Assembly: GCA_028753945.1 (NCBI GenBank)
Contig: JAPNXP010000017.1
Location: 1,178,001 to 1,242,000 of the forward strand
Length of the DNA: 64,000 nucleotides
Direction of reading: 5' to 3'
Source of the DNA: Hexactinellida sp. DTS-2022
Taxonomy: Eukaryota; Porifera; Hexactinellida
Below are positions 25,501 to 35,694 of this stretch, piece by piece. Under the pieces are notes generated by a model, which searched no databases, was not told the origin of the DNA, and saw nothing but the letters and a program-made list of their open reading frames with translations. Made by a program: the position numbers and the translations under genes. Numbering within the stretch: the stretch's first letter is position 1; each line of letters starts with the position of its first letter.

Positions 25501-28500
25501 TCATTTTAGAAGAATAAAACTCTAAAACTGTTTACCGCATGTAAATGACCTATAATAGGTCTTTTCATTAAAGTTATCGACCAAAATTCTATTGAATTAC
25601 TAATTGAAGAAATCCAATGAATAGTAAGACGTATATGGTAGTTAATATAATTATTATGCATTCTATTATAAAATTGATGGTGTAACTATTGGCGCTTTAG
25701 AATAGGAGGAATTATCACGGTCTCCTAGTAACATTGCAAAAACTTGCATACACTAGATTATGCCACGAGTATGCTGGGTCTAGCATTAATTGCATAACTG
25801 CAATTGAAAAAGGATAATTTAATTGCGCCGATGAGGAAGTTTGGAGAAAATAAATTTGTACCCAATCTACCTCAACACAATATTCAATTATCCAATCACA
25901 CTAATTAAGTAAAATAAGAAAAGATGATTAATTTAATTTCAAATTAACAGTACACCCTGCATGATATTATGCAGCTGTGTAGTTAGCTAGTCAGTAGAGA
26001 GGAGTTTGGTTACTGTATATCAGGCACAGCTAGTGTGTCAGGAGGAAATACAATATTACATGTATCAGATGACTAATATAATTAATAGAAATTGAAAATC
26101 TTATGTTAGAACGTTTAGTTTGTATCAAAACAAGAAATGAAAAAAAAATCCTCTTTAAAAATACGTATATCATTTGAAAACGTATTTTAGTTAGTTACAA
26201 GGGATATGTAGAGATAAATTAAAAGCTCGATTTCAATAGATACATTCGTAACAAATAACTACAGACAGAGTAATTACTTAATACTAGTAATTACAAATAA
26301 TATTAATAAAATAAGCTACAAGAAAAGTACTGGATCTAAACTTGTACTTATCAGAGTTACTATGTAGTACTCGGTAACTGGAGTTACGTCTATTTGGGAG
26401 TTAATTAATTTATAATAATTTGTATGTAGCATAAATGTTTTACAACACATCGTTACTAAGAGATAAAACAATTAATAAAGGCAAACTTTTTAATAATCAG
26501 TCATTTGGGGTGATAAGATCCCAATAAACGGAGAAAGAGAGTAATTTTCATGATTTTTCTCAATTGATGGGGAATTTATATGCAAAATGACTGTTGTGAT
26601 AAAAAATTTCAAAATACCATGAATAATGTAGAATTATATGTACTTCAATGACAGTCCTTATCTCACTCCATTACTATAAACATTATTTACATTTTATAAG
26701 GGTGATGAAACAATATCTTATGTATAATTCGTAAATTGGTAAAACGGGACTAAACACTGACCGACCGTCCCGGTTTCCACTGTATTAAATAAATAATTTT
26801 TCAATTGTATGATAATTCAATTTCTTGATCTTTTGGATAATTAGAGATTCAATTACAGAGGACTTTCAGCAACAAACAAAGAGTCAGTCATAGCTCAATT
26901 AACATACGTACATAATCCTGGAATAAATTAACATTTATTATGCTTGTCATAATGTTGATAAGTACGTCAGTGGTCAGCACTTGGTGAATTTTAATAATGT
27001 TACATAACTTATATACTATTGCAAATTTCTAATATGTACCCACCTACCCAATTGAATACGTAACCAAGAAAGGTGACTCAATCAAGATTGCTATCTAATC
27101 ACAGTGCATATAGCATGGACGTACGAGGAAAACTGAGGTCAGATAGGAAAATGAAATCGTGCAAAATTGTACCAGGTGCTCCGTAAGATATGAGAATTTA
27201 ATAATCTCAAGTGACACATAATTAAATGTATGGAATGTGTCTACTAAAGTGGACACATTAGTAGAAGTAATGAGAGCTAGGGCATCTTGTATTAGATGCG
27301 TTGAACAAATAGATGTGAAACGGTGTCATTAAGTTAGGATTCAGTAGAAAAGTTCTTTGGATAATAGTAGATAATATAATATAAATTGCATTGTAAACAG
27401 TACTAGAGCTATATTATCAAGCAGAATTGTCCTTTACATTGATAAGAGCTTTGATAAGGAAATCATTCCTGAAGGGTAAGGTAAACTCCAGTGACAACAA
27501 TGCTGATAAACATTATCTCATCCAAGAAACTCCCAAAGGCTTAGACAGAATCCTGTTACAAACACTTTGCCATTACTGACCAAAATATAGTCTCGTAATA
27601 ATAAGAAACAGCTGATGATAAGAGACTCACACAGATCTACGTCATGCTTATAAAGACGTAGTATTAAATTGATTAGTATCAATCTTTCCAAACATAATTG
27701 CGACCTCTTTGATAACTCCAAAAATGTTGTTTCTGTAAAAGAACTGAATAGTGTCTATCGACAAGCTGATATGTAATTACACGTTAATTAGAGCTGCAAA
27801 CGAGTTCATACTCAAGATAGTTGAATCAACTAAGTGACTGAATTTTAAAGATTCTTCACTAAATCAACGCTAATCAATTCTGAGAAATACATAACGTACT
27901 TGGTTTAAGGAGTTTGAATAATGGAAACTACAAAGTAAGATAAAAGGCACGTGCTTGTAATATTATATTACAGTATAACCTCGTTAGTACGAACACTATC
28001 GGTGTCTCCTTCAAAACCTTTTCAATACGAATGATATTGGTCAATACAAATTCCGAAAATGGCGAATACATTTTTACGGTTCCATGGCACTGTTCGTACT
28101 AATGAGGTTTTACTGTATATTAATCATTAATTCACGTTTGAAGCAGCTAGAAGGTTAACTACAATCCGCAACAAATACTTACAGCAAGAGCTTACTTAAT
28201 TAACTATTAATTACTCAAAATATTCTTTAATTAGCGAGATAAAAATGAAGAGATTAGCTAAATGTAAATAAATTTGCATCAAAATTAGTCTAAGTTGACT
28301 AACCATTAATTATTCAAGAATTAGTCAAAATTTATTTTCATAATACTTGTATCTGTAGTTTCCGATATATTTTAAATATAATTAGCTAGGGTATTATTTT
28401 GAGAACTTGAAATGGGTCAAATATTATTGCTAGCGCTGGTATTAAATGAACAATCGTAAATAATCAATAATTCCCTCCATTTTCAATAAATTAGTCAACT

Positions 28501-30273
28501 TAGAAATTAGTGGAATTATAGCACTTATGGTAAATTAGCGGTTAAAAGCTAAGCTATCCCAGAAGAGAGAATTAATTCTAATTTAGGCAGCAACGTTATA
28601 TGTAAGAATCATCATCTCGATTCGATCACAAGTGATGATGTAATAGACATATTTTATCCAATCAGATAATGTAGAGCTCTAATTAGTTTACTAATGTAGG
28701 GAGAAGTGTCGTTATAACGATATCAGATTACTGTGTCATAAGCTTATTGATCGAAAATAATTAACAGAAGTACCCAAAGTGATAACTTAACTAATTACTA
28801 CATCCTAAAGTCGAGTCGCTGAATTAAAGAATTTGACCCGAATAAACAGTCTTCAAGAAAGCTAAAATATAAAATATCCAACAAGTTAGAATCAGCCAGG
28901 GATGTTGATTTGCTAATTATTGGTGAGAATTACTTTAGGTTGAATTTAGGTAAGGAAATATTTATGTGGACTAGCGAATTGATACTTACGACCCCCAATC
29001 AACAATATTGTTTTGGGGGGGGTCGACATCGCGTCGACACCTATGCAAGATACATATTCTAGCACAATAGAGAAGTTATCTAGAATTGTCAAATTACCCT
29101 ACTGAAATTATACAACAGACGAACTGTAACAATAATTAATTGGATAAATTGCTTTAAGTGGCTTCACCTCCTATGGAGCCATGTCAACAGGTGTGTTATT
29201 TGTTTCCAATTAGATAACGACACCATGATCCAGTGTAGATACATAGGAATTCTAACATAGACCAGCAAGCAAAACTAGTTGAGTTCTAAATTCAAATAGA
29301 AATTGTCGAAAATATTATTAAGAAGTCATCAACATAAATTAGTATGTCCATACCATAATGCACAGGTGATGTTTAGTCGTCTAATATCATAGAAACTAAT
29401 TAGGTAAATGGAATTCATTAAAGTTGTATGGAACAGATGCATGCATTTGCTATATATGTACATAGATGAAAGCTGTTGAGAATCAATTGTGACAATAGGA
29501 AGCAACAACAACAACAACTAATCTTATTGCATTAGTTCGTCATAAACATAAACAATTCGTTGTTAAAATGAACATTAAAATGAACATAGTTGTTCTAGAC
29601 AGGTAGATTAATTAACCAATAAACCATTGCATTAGTGGGCATCTAAATGTGTTTGCTGATAAATCAATGTACGTAACCTGAATTGAGGTTTATAAGCAAT
29701 AATTACTACATAATGAGAATATGGTAAGAATGCAGACAGCTGCATAAGTCATAAAGAATGAGACGAGAATAAATTATCTCACAAATAGTTACCACAATAA
29801 AACACAAATGAATATTAAATAGTTTTTGTTCAAATTATAATCACTATAGTAACTAAGTCATGAATATAGAAATGTGCCCAGAAATCAATTAGCCAATATT
29901 GTTTGAATTATAAATAGTTAGAACTTAGAACACAGAAGGATAATTCAAATAATCTTTCTAATTAGAGGTTTCAAATATTTTGGAGAAATTATTTTGAACA
30001 CGAATATAATTATGTAATATAAACTAGCAATTACCGTACTTAATATGTTAATTATAAATATAATCATTTGAATACTAACCTCGATCCCCCTTTACCGATA
30101 TAACTCTGGCCTCTACCGCTATCAGAAGAAGAAGGAGAGCAGGAAGAAGACGAGCTCTCGCTACTGCTCGTGAAGTAGGGATGGGTAGAGGGTAATTTCC
30201 GAGTTATAAGATTGAAATGCATTATTCTGTTTGATAATGTACTATATCTCTGCCTATGTAATTCAACCTGCAT
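10194..30273 (-). CDS. MYPT-like ankyrin PP1 regulatory protein
   Basis: Nine exons on the minus strand (30080-30273, 23459-23709, 21080-21864, 19483-19708, 15425-15605, 14896-14984, 14388-14475, 11423-11820, 10194-10504) join with GT-AG sites, and every phase closes, giving 2523 nt or 840 residues from the provisional start. The N-terminal ~410 residues are Ser/Pro-rich and look disordered. They end in RTVTFTPE, an RVxF-type PP1-docking motif immediately before ankyrin block 1 (exons at 19.6 and 15.5 kb). A disordered acidic/Ser-rich linker of about 190 residues follows, then ankyrin block 2 (exons at 11.6 and 10.3 kb, NIRDRDGWTPLHAAS, AVDVAEDDAM) at the C-terminus. RVxF directly before ankyrins is the MYPT (PPP1R12/PPP1R16) and PPP1R27 arrangement, but here the long tail is N-terminal and the ankyrin block is split. 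Likely role: targeting PP1 catalytic subunit. The 5' end is uncertain. Confidence 0.8.
11143..11331. mobile_element. TA-flanked pogo/Tc1-like MITE, copy 2
   Basis: Inverse orientation of 6731-6924. Ends (T)AGTCAGGTTC and GACCTGACTG. It lies in an intron of the MYPT-like gene. Confidence 0.65.
11423..11820 (-). CDS. MYPT-like gene, exon 8
   Basis: Ser-rich linker followed by the start of ankyrin block 2 (FKFQEAVANQDHAAVSRILK). Acceptor TCGTGTAG|G, donor AGATCGG|GTACGT. Confidence 0.8.
11821..14387. other. Intron of MYPT-like gene
   Basis: AT-rich intron. Contains a palindromic MITE at 12786-12992. Nothing else recognisable. Confidence 0.6.
12786..12992. mobile_element. TA-flanked MITE, AATAAGCGCCCCGG type, copy 1
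   Basis: TIR CTGTATTTCCCCGAATAAGC / GCTTATTCGGGGAAATACGG with TA on both sides. The same family occurs at 51093-51351. Confidence 0.7.
14388..14475 (-). CDS. MYPT-like gene, exon 7, linker
   Basis: 88-nt exon encoding NLTGTSKGVSNIISCKRNF. Acceptor CTTAACAG|GT, donor CAGAACAG|GTTAGC. It is supported mainly by phase continuity with the flanking exons. Confidence 0.6.
14896..14984 (-). CDS. MYPT-like gene, exon 6, acidic linker
   Basis: 89-nt exon encoding an acidic stretch (EFDSPAENTDDENDLCS). Acceptor TGTATTACAG|T, donor GAACAAA|GTGAGT, a consensus donor. Phases match both neighbours. Confidence 0.65.
15425..15605 (-). CDS. MYPT-like gene, exon 5, ankyrins
   Basis: Encodes AINNHFSAIRFLLIAGADPT and KTAFDIATDERVKK, completing ankyrin block 1. 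Acceptor ACTTGTAG|CT, donor ACCAACAG|GTGCAT. Confidence 0.78.
16984..17620 (+). pseudogene. Decayed transposon-like ORF
   Basis: Three overlapping short frames (16984-17241, 17183-17383, 17405-17620) read as one broken coding region. The first encodes 85 residues including LDLAKILKSHEF and DELDGEWWNSQIDF. Strand is opposite to the host gene. The family is not recognised. It is inferred to be a mobile-element remnant because it is frame-broken and intronic. Confidence 0.35.
17780..18030. repeat. Two-unit tandem repeat, ~155 bp
   Basis: Both units contain GACGTCATAAC followed about 70-80 bp later by ATCGATAACCCATATGTAAT. The second copy begins near 17938. Confidence 0.55.
19483..19708 (-). CDS. 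MYPT-like gene, exon 4, ankyrins
   Basis: Starts VLILQLCYEGKLKEIENIV directly after the RVxF motif and continues GLTSMHQCALDGNVECLQAL, typical ankyrin helices. Acceptor TTCACAG|GTG, donor CACTCAG|GTAATA. Confidence 0.82.
20897..21043. mobile_element. TA-flanked pogo/Tc1-like MITE, copy 3
   Basis: CAGTCAGGTCTGC... / ...GAACCTGACTG, a shortened copy of 6731-6924. It lies 37 bp from the donor end of exon 3 of the MYPT-like gene. Confidence 0.68.
21080..21864 (-). CDS. MYPT-like gene, exon 3 with RVxF
   Basis: 785 nt, GC-rich compared with its introns. Encodes a Ser/Pro/Arg-rich disordered region with many SP sites and ends in KKRTVTFTPE, the PP1-docking-type motif. Acceptor GTGTCTAG|GT, donor CCAGAG|GTGAGA, phase 0. 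Confidence 0.78.
21865..23458. other. Intron of MYPT-like gene
   Basis: AT-rich. A pogo-like MITE lies at 22011-22147. Otherwise featureless. Confidence 0.5.
22011..22147. mobile_element. pogo-like MITE, CAGTAGAACCTCGT type
   Basis: Starts CAGTAGAACCTCGTGAGTAC and ends TACTAACGAGGTTCTC. The interior shares TCAGTCC...TTTTAATACAAATG with copies at 27971, 47833 and 60325-60600. Confidence 0.6.
23459..23709 (-). CDS. MYPT-like gene, exon 2
   Basis: Acceptor GTTGGCAG|G completes an Arg codon with exon 1. Encodes SPEDVLRVTKEGLVKQRIQQ, a charged segment that may be helical. Donor AAATAG|GTAATT leaves phase 1. Confidence 0.65.
24921..25055. mobile_element. Small element, GGGCGTAG / CTACGCCC ends
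   Basis: Begins GGGCGTAGGGAGGGGC and ends TGGCTACGCCC. The interior is C-rich (a run of C at 25018-25028). Termini resemble the CAGTGGCGTAGC-type hAT ends seen elsewhere in the window. Confidence 0.45.
27971..28115. mobile_element. pogo-like MITE, CAGTATAACCTCGTT type
   Basis: 145 bp with TA on both sides. TIR CAGTATAACCTCGTTAGTAC / GTACTAATGAGGTTTTACTG. Confidence 0.7.
30080..30273 (-). CDS. MYPT-like gene, first recognised exon
   Basis: Ser-rich coding (HPYFTSSSESSSSSCSPSSS) ending in phase 2 at GATCGAG|GTTAGT. The ATG at 30273 is provisional. A usable acceptor (ACAATGCAG) overlaps it, so a further upstream exon is possible. Confidence 0.55.
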
Positions 30274-30345
30274 TGTATGTGGTATCAACTGGAGAAACAG
30301 ATAGAAATGATCCAATTCAAGCACAAATAGTAAACAAGTAAACAA

Positions 30346-33032
30346 ACAAATCAGACTTATTCGAGTACAAGTTCATTCAATTTATATTTATAGGAGGATA
30401 AAGCTTAGCTAGTACATACCGTGACAATGGATCTCGTACATTGTGAATTGTATTGAATAGATTATGTACGTAGCGAGACAGGAAATAAATCAACTCTTGC
30501 TATAAGAATTCTAACGACATGATCTCCTCTTACAAACTCCTACTTTTCAACAGAAGGCTTCATTTCATTAACAATTCTATTTCAGTACTTCTTGATAAAG
30601 AAATAATTATAATCTAATTCTAAGGGTTCTAATCAAGGAGCATGCAGGGGGTTTAATTAAGTACGGAAATACAGGGAAACTGGAATGAAAGGACAATGTA
30701 AATACGATCTTGAGAGTTCTAAATAAGTGATTTGGATGAAACCCTGTTGTAAAGTTGCGACGGGAATTGAATCATCATTTTGGCAAATGCAAATAGGATA
30801 ATTATCTGATTACGATTTCAGACGCGAATGAAACCTTGATAAATCTATCAGTGAGATGGCTGACAACAGACAGAGGGAGTTCTTAGAAATGATTTATGAT
30901 GCAATTAATTAATTAATTAATACCCAACTACTTATTACAAATTTGATTCGCGATTAAAATGTTCAAGATTACTAATAATACGCCTACCAAATCTTATACT
31001 TTACATTAACTCGATTAGAGAATACTATCGAATGAGCTCCAGACGACTCATGAATATATGAACGTTCAATTGTTTGGTATAACACATAATTATGATGATA
31101 ATTATATTGTCGTATTTGGAGCATATATAAATTTTGTAAATTAGTGTCTCTTAATGTTTTAAAGAGTATGCCAGATTAACAAGTCAATTTTAATGTTTCT
31201 CAACTAAGTTAAGAATAAAATAGTGCCTAATATGCAAAAACATACATAGACAATAAAATCCAATTAGAGCTACAAGTTTGTTGATATAGTACATATTGTG
31301 TTTACATACTGGTAATTAATTGAGTCTGCTAGGGCGGAATTAATATTGTGTCGATTTGAAATTAGCCAAAAGTACTTTCCTCAGACTATATGGCTGGGTA
31401 TATCTGTACAGTGGACGGCCAGATATTACTTTAAATATGTGTCACAATATGTGCTCATATTGGCCATTTTGGCTTTCTTATTTCTATTATGTGCCTAAGA
31501 TTGGAATAGTGAGGATTCTCATCTTAATATGGTACCTAGTGACACTGTTTACTTACTTAATTAAACAATGTATACTATAATCCAAGTAATCTATTATAGT
31601 TGCTTATTCCGATTAAAATTCTCATTGGTATTGTAATAACATGATAGTTTCTACCAAATTTAGTACTCTTCTCATGCCTTCACACAAAAAGGCTCTGGAA
31701 AGGAAGTGTAGGTAATAGGAGGACATCAGAAATCTAGCCACACTTGTACAAACATAGCTAATCTAACAGGTGCTATAGAGCTGTCTGGGTTATAGGATAT
31801 CCAGATTCTAATCGCAATATAATTTTCAAGGTTTTACAATTTCGATATCTGGAAAAATTCCCGATATCGATAAATATATCTTGATATTATTTAAATAGCG
31901 AAATATCAGGAAATTTTCAGTGGCGTAGCAATAGGCGGTTCCGGCGGTTCATTGAACCAGGGCCCCCGATGTCCAGAGGGCCACCAAGGGTTCCAAATTC
32001 CCCTTATGCAGATATACTTCAATCATACTTCATGATAAGTTATGTTATATGATAATTATTTCTTTTCTAATAAATATAACTACGGTATTTGTTTGTCAGT
32101 TAGCAATTTAGATGAAATTATATTTTTGCTTGATAGTACATTTCTTTTGAGATTAATTTAGTGTTACATGAAGAGAGTTTAAGTTTCTGGTTATGCAAAA
32201 CGAGTAGAAAGAATTGCAATTTTATTAACCTATACATTTTGTCTAACAGCGGTGTCAAAATGCGGGAAATCACATTTCCGAACCCAAATTTATTCAGATG
32301 CATGCTCCTTAAAATTTCAATCCAATTTGAACTAGTGGGGGTAGGGTACTAGGGGGCCCGGCACATACTTTTGATCCGGGCCCCCGAAAGTTAGCTTAAA
32401 ACATGTTTATGATGTAATGGGTAAAATACAAACTACGGAAAATATCGGGAAATACCAAAATATCGGACATTTTCAGATATTTTTCGATATATTAAAAAAA
32501 TACGCGATATTTTTTGGGAATTTCCGGTAAATAGCGGAATTTTCGATATTTTTCCATCCCGATATATCGATGTTAGTACTTGTTAAATGTTCAATAAATT
32601 TGAATTAATGAATTTAACATTTGAGTATAATAATTACAGCTACTTAACTTGCTAATTGTATAAACGGTGGTGAAAGGATAACTATAATATGTTTTCTCAG
32701 TATACTCAAGCTTGTCCTTCTAAAAAGCTCTAATAATGATCATAAGGCAAACAAATGGAATGTGCTAAAGTGATTAAGTGAAGATCAAATAAATCACTTC
32801 ATACTGAAGGTGATTTTCTTCTGTGGGAAAAGAATCAAGCATAAGAAATAGTACACTCAGATTCCTTGGTGTTACGTAGATAAGGTTTATAATTAAAGTC
32901 AATAATAACAAATAATTAAATAGTCATGTGGTATCCAAAGCTCATAAAAGAATGTATTCTATAATGGTTAAAATATCATTATCATAAAGGTACTAATTAT
33001 ATTAGATGTCAATGCCTAGGACTAAATCTGAA
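30346..33032. other. Intergenic, repeat remnants
   Basis: AT-rich. About 31800-32575 has degenerate CGATAT-rich arms around a CAGTGGCGTAGC-starting element (31918 onward). Part of this (TATGCAGATATACTTCAATC) recurs at 63402-63420. No gene seen. Confidence 0.4.
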
Positions 33033-34655
33033 TTAGAAATACATTTGTAATGCTTTGACACGATAGAAGTTTTCTTCAGCTAACTTCTTCCTTTTCTTAG
33101 CAGATGGAATGAGTGGCCCAACAGAAATAAGTATTTGCATATAAATATACCAAAATCTGGTCTCGTGTTGCAAATCCTTTTCACAAAAGAACTGTTGTGC
33201 TCGATCAATGTAATGGTAATAAGAATCCATTCTTCTGAGCGCAAAAAATTCAGTAATGGAGCGGCCGTAGCGGAAAATCAACTTCATTATAACAGTCCAC
33301 ACAGTGTCGTTGAATCTACGCTTTCCAAGATTCATTTCCTCTGCAATTGCGAACACTTCAGAGAAGAGATTTTCCAGTTTCTTAAAATGTGCATTAACTT
33401 GTGTAGCACTTGCGTTTTCTGTCTCAGATAGAAGCTGGCAAGTTCGCTCATAGAGCTCAATCGTGCGTTCTAATATTCCTCTATTCCTTGGATCTAACTC
33501 AAACTCACACAACTCACAGTGACAAGTAAACTCCCAAGTTTTTAATTCCTTCTTCCTTTCCCGAATTGTAAACAGACGTGTTATATCTACAGAGCTGGAG
33601 TCAATGTAAGCCCGCGTTAACTCAGTCCCTTTAGAAATATCTGAGTTCGCACGAGCGATACAAACGTTGCCAGCGTTTGAAATGAACACATTGGGCAGAC
33701 AGGAGTGATTGAAGAATGAATGCAGGAACCAAATTCCATTTGCCTCGGGTCCATGATCGATGCTAGGCTGTGAAGTCAGGGTAGGCAGATTGTATGTTAC
33801 ACTAGCTGCGGAAGATTGGTTCTTCACAACAAGATCAAACACGCTCCTAGCGAGCTCCTTTCTCATCTCTTCACTGGAGAAATAGCTCTCGTGCTCTCTT
33901 ATTATCTCGTAGCCCCGGGGAGAGTATAGCTCCACTGATGCAGAGATGGGCTGAGAACGTATGTTAGAGCCGAATAGCAAGGAAAGTCTTGCGATTGTCA
34001 GTGTGTCAGCTAGCGGGATGAGTTGAGTTAGCATTTCCATTAACTTGAGTGTAGTTCTATCGATCTGTAACGGGGTACTCTGAGGGGGAGTGTCTAAGGG
34101 CTCTCTAGTGAATAGAGCTGCCTTAGAAACAAATATAAAATCCCCTTTCCTGATGTTTCTATCAGCAAACAATCCTCTGCCCTTCCCTTCTACAGTCCTA
34201 ATAGAAACAGGGCCGATATACTCTGCTATATCAATCTCTCTGTCAGATTTAGCTAAGCGCAGCATTGCACTGAGATCAAACACCCCTCTGGTGTTCTGTA
34301 GGTAGGCCCTCTCTCGCTCCAGAGCTGGCGGGATGTCAGCATGCTGTGCGGCGCATCCCTCCAATATGCCGCAGGCCCTCCCGTGCTCTCCCACTCCGGA
34401 GAGAGCAACGGCTAGCCTGTAGTGGTACTTAGGGTTATTCGGGTCGAGAGATATAGCTCTCTCCGCGTCTGGGATAGCTCTACGATAGAGACACATGCGG
34501 ATGAGGCACTGAGCCCTGTTGCTGTAGTACACCGGGTTAGAGCTGTCTCGCTCTATAGCTTTTGAATAGCAGTCGAGAGCTATGTCAAGCTGCAGGTTCT
34601 TAAAGTGTATGTTCCCTTCTTCTTTGTACTGTAATGCAGTCTTATCAGAGGCCAT
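33033..34655 (-). CDS. TPR and SET domain protein (SMYD-like)
   Basis: Single exon, 540 residues from the ATG before ASDKTALQYKEEG. Residues 1-105 form about three TPR helices pairs (GNIHFKNLQLDIALDCYSKA, VYYSNRAQCLIRM, PKYHYRLAVALSGVGE). The SET domain starts near residue 150 (GKGRGLFADRNIRKGD) and carries the NHSCLPNV motif, an ELTRAYID segment with the expected Tyr, and a post-SET cysteine cluster (CHCELC). No MYND zinc finger is visible between the SET halves; the segment there is short and lacks the CxxC pairs. Likely a protein lysine methyltransferase, substrate unknown. Its ATG lies only 91 bp downstream of the stop of the B3GAT-type gene on the same strand, so the two may share a transcript. 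Confidence 0.85.
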   Translation of the reverse strand: MASDKTALQYKEEGNIHFKNLQLDIALDCYSKAIERDSSNPVYYSNRAQCLIRMCLYRRAIPDAERAISLDPNNPKYHYRLAVALSGVGEHGRACGILEGCAAQHADIPPALERERAYLQNTRGVFDLSAMLRLAKSDREIDIAEYIGPVSIRTVEGKGRGLFADRNIRKGDFIFVSKAALFTREPLDTPPQSTPLQIDRTTLKLMEMLTQLIPLADTLTIARLSLLFGSNIRSQPISASVELYSPRGYEIIREHESYFSSEEMRKELARSVFDLVVKNQSSAASVTYNLPTLTSQPSIDHGPEANGIWFLHSFFNHSCLPNVFISNAGNVCIARANSDISKGTELTRAYIDSSSVDITRLFTIRERKKELKTWEFTCHCELCEFELDPRNRGILERTIELYERTCQLLSETENASATQVNAHFKKLENLFSEVFAIAEEMNLGKRRFNDTVWTVIMKLIFRYGRSITEFFALRRMDSYYHYIDRAQQFFCEKDLQHETRFWYIYMQILISVGPLIPSAKKRKKLAEENFYRVKALQMYF

Positions 34656-34746
34656 GCTACCTACATACGTGTATGAATACAATTGTATTACTAATTTAAA
34701 TAATAAGAAGTGGTGCGTTAATTATGTTACAAATATGAAATACAAA

Positions 34747-35694
34747 TTAAACTTCTACATCCATGTATTCTTGTAGCTTCTCCCTTCCAATTCTCTCCAT
34801 CCTGTCTTTGATGTACTCAAACTTTACAGTTTGTGTATGCCAGACTAGTACCTTGCTACACGTGTCGTCTAATGTCTCCAAGTCTCTCAATTCTACCTCC
34901 AACGCTATAAGCAGGTCGGACTCAAGGTTTCCTATATTGGACTTGCGGCTCCAGTAGACCAAAGGGTAGCCCAGCAGTAGCTGCAGGCTTATTGCAAACC
35001 CGGACATGTCGATAGGGAACTTCCTCTTCGTGTCCCAGATAGAATACCACCCAGTTACTCTACCTTTCTCGCAGATAGGACCTTCATAGTTGTTCCCCCC
35101 ACTCAGCGCAACAGGCCAAATTCCAATCTTACTCACCCGTCGCATGTGATGGAACAGTTCAATGTCATACGTGTTGTCGTCATCCATGAAGTAGACCACG
35201 CCCGAGCGGACAGCGGGACTGGGACTCTCCCGGAGCCAGTCTAGCGCCAGGTTCCTCTGCTCCACGCCCCTGTGCTGGACATACTTCTTCTCGCCGGGTC
35301 TCAGCCGGAATATATCCGGCGTCTCCACACTCAGATGCACATACTGCAGTCTCGATCTCTCAAGCAGATTCCAAACCAGATCGGATTTACTGCTGCGATC
35401 CTCAACTACAATCCAGATAATATTCCCGACATGCATGAGTGTCTGGGATAACCTGACAAGGTCTGCTTTCTGCGTGAGGCGAGTATAAGTGGGCGTCACC
35501 AGGTAGAGCACAGCGCTGCTGGACTGGCCTTCCAATCCACTGAGTTTACATGGCAAATAGGAACAAGTTCTATGAGCTATATCGGGCTGTTGTTCTATTG
35601 TAAATACCATATACAAGAGGAAACATATTACACTAGCAAACAATACTTTTAGCAAAGAATTGACACGAAAATAGCGCATACCCATCAATATCAT
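34747..35694 (-). CDS. B3GAT-type glucuronosyltransferase
   Basis: Single exon, 315 residues, the usual B3GAT length (about 330). A type II membrane anchor (LLKVLFASVICFLLYMVF) follows a short cytoplasmic tail. The GT43 core shows TPTYTRLTQKADLVRLSQTL, IWIVVED, the metal-binding DDDNTY and a C-terminal VLVWHTQT. The family transfers glucuronic acid from UDP-GlcA to galactose in the Golgi. B3GAT3 (GlcAT-I) completes the xylose-galactose-galactose-GlcA linker of proteoglycans. Assignment to a specific paralogue is not secure. Three ATGs cluster at the start (MILMGM); the first is used. The next gene follows 91 bp downstream. Confidence 0.9.
   Translation of the reverse strand: MILMGMRYFRVNSLLKVLFASVICFLLYMVFTIEQQPDIAHRTCSYLPCKLSGLEGQSSSAVLYLVTPTYTRLTQKADLVRLSQTLMHVGNIIWIVVEDRSSKSDLVWNLLERSRLQYVHLSVETPDIFRLRPGEKKYVQHRGVEQRNLALDWLRESPSPAVRSGVVYFMDDDNTYDIELFHHMRRVSKIGIWPVALSGGNNYEGPICEKGRVTGWYSIWDTKRKFPIDMSGFAISLQLLLGYPLVYWSRKSNIGNLESDLLIALEVELRDLETLDDTCSKVLVWHTQTVKFEYIKDRMERIGREKLQEYMDVEV

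Larger units (their letters stand above)
23710..30079. other. Long intron of MYPT-like gene
   Basis: About 6.4 kb, very AT-rich. Contains a GGGCGTAG element (24921-25055), a pogo-like terminus near 26760-26780 and a TA-flanked MITE (27971-28115). No ORF of note. Confidence 0.5.
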
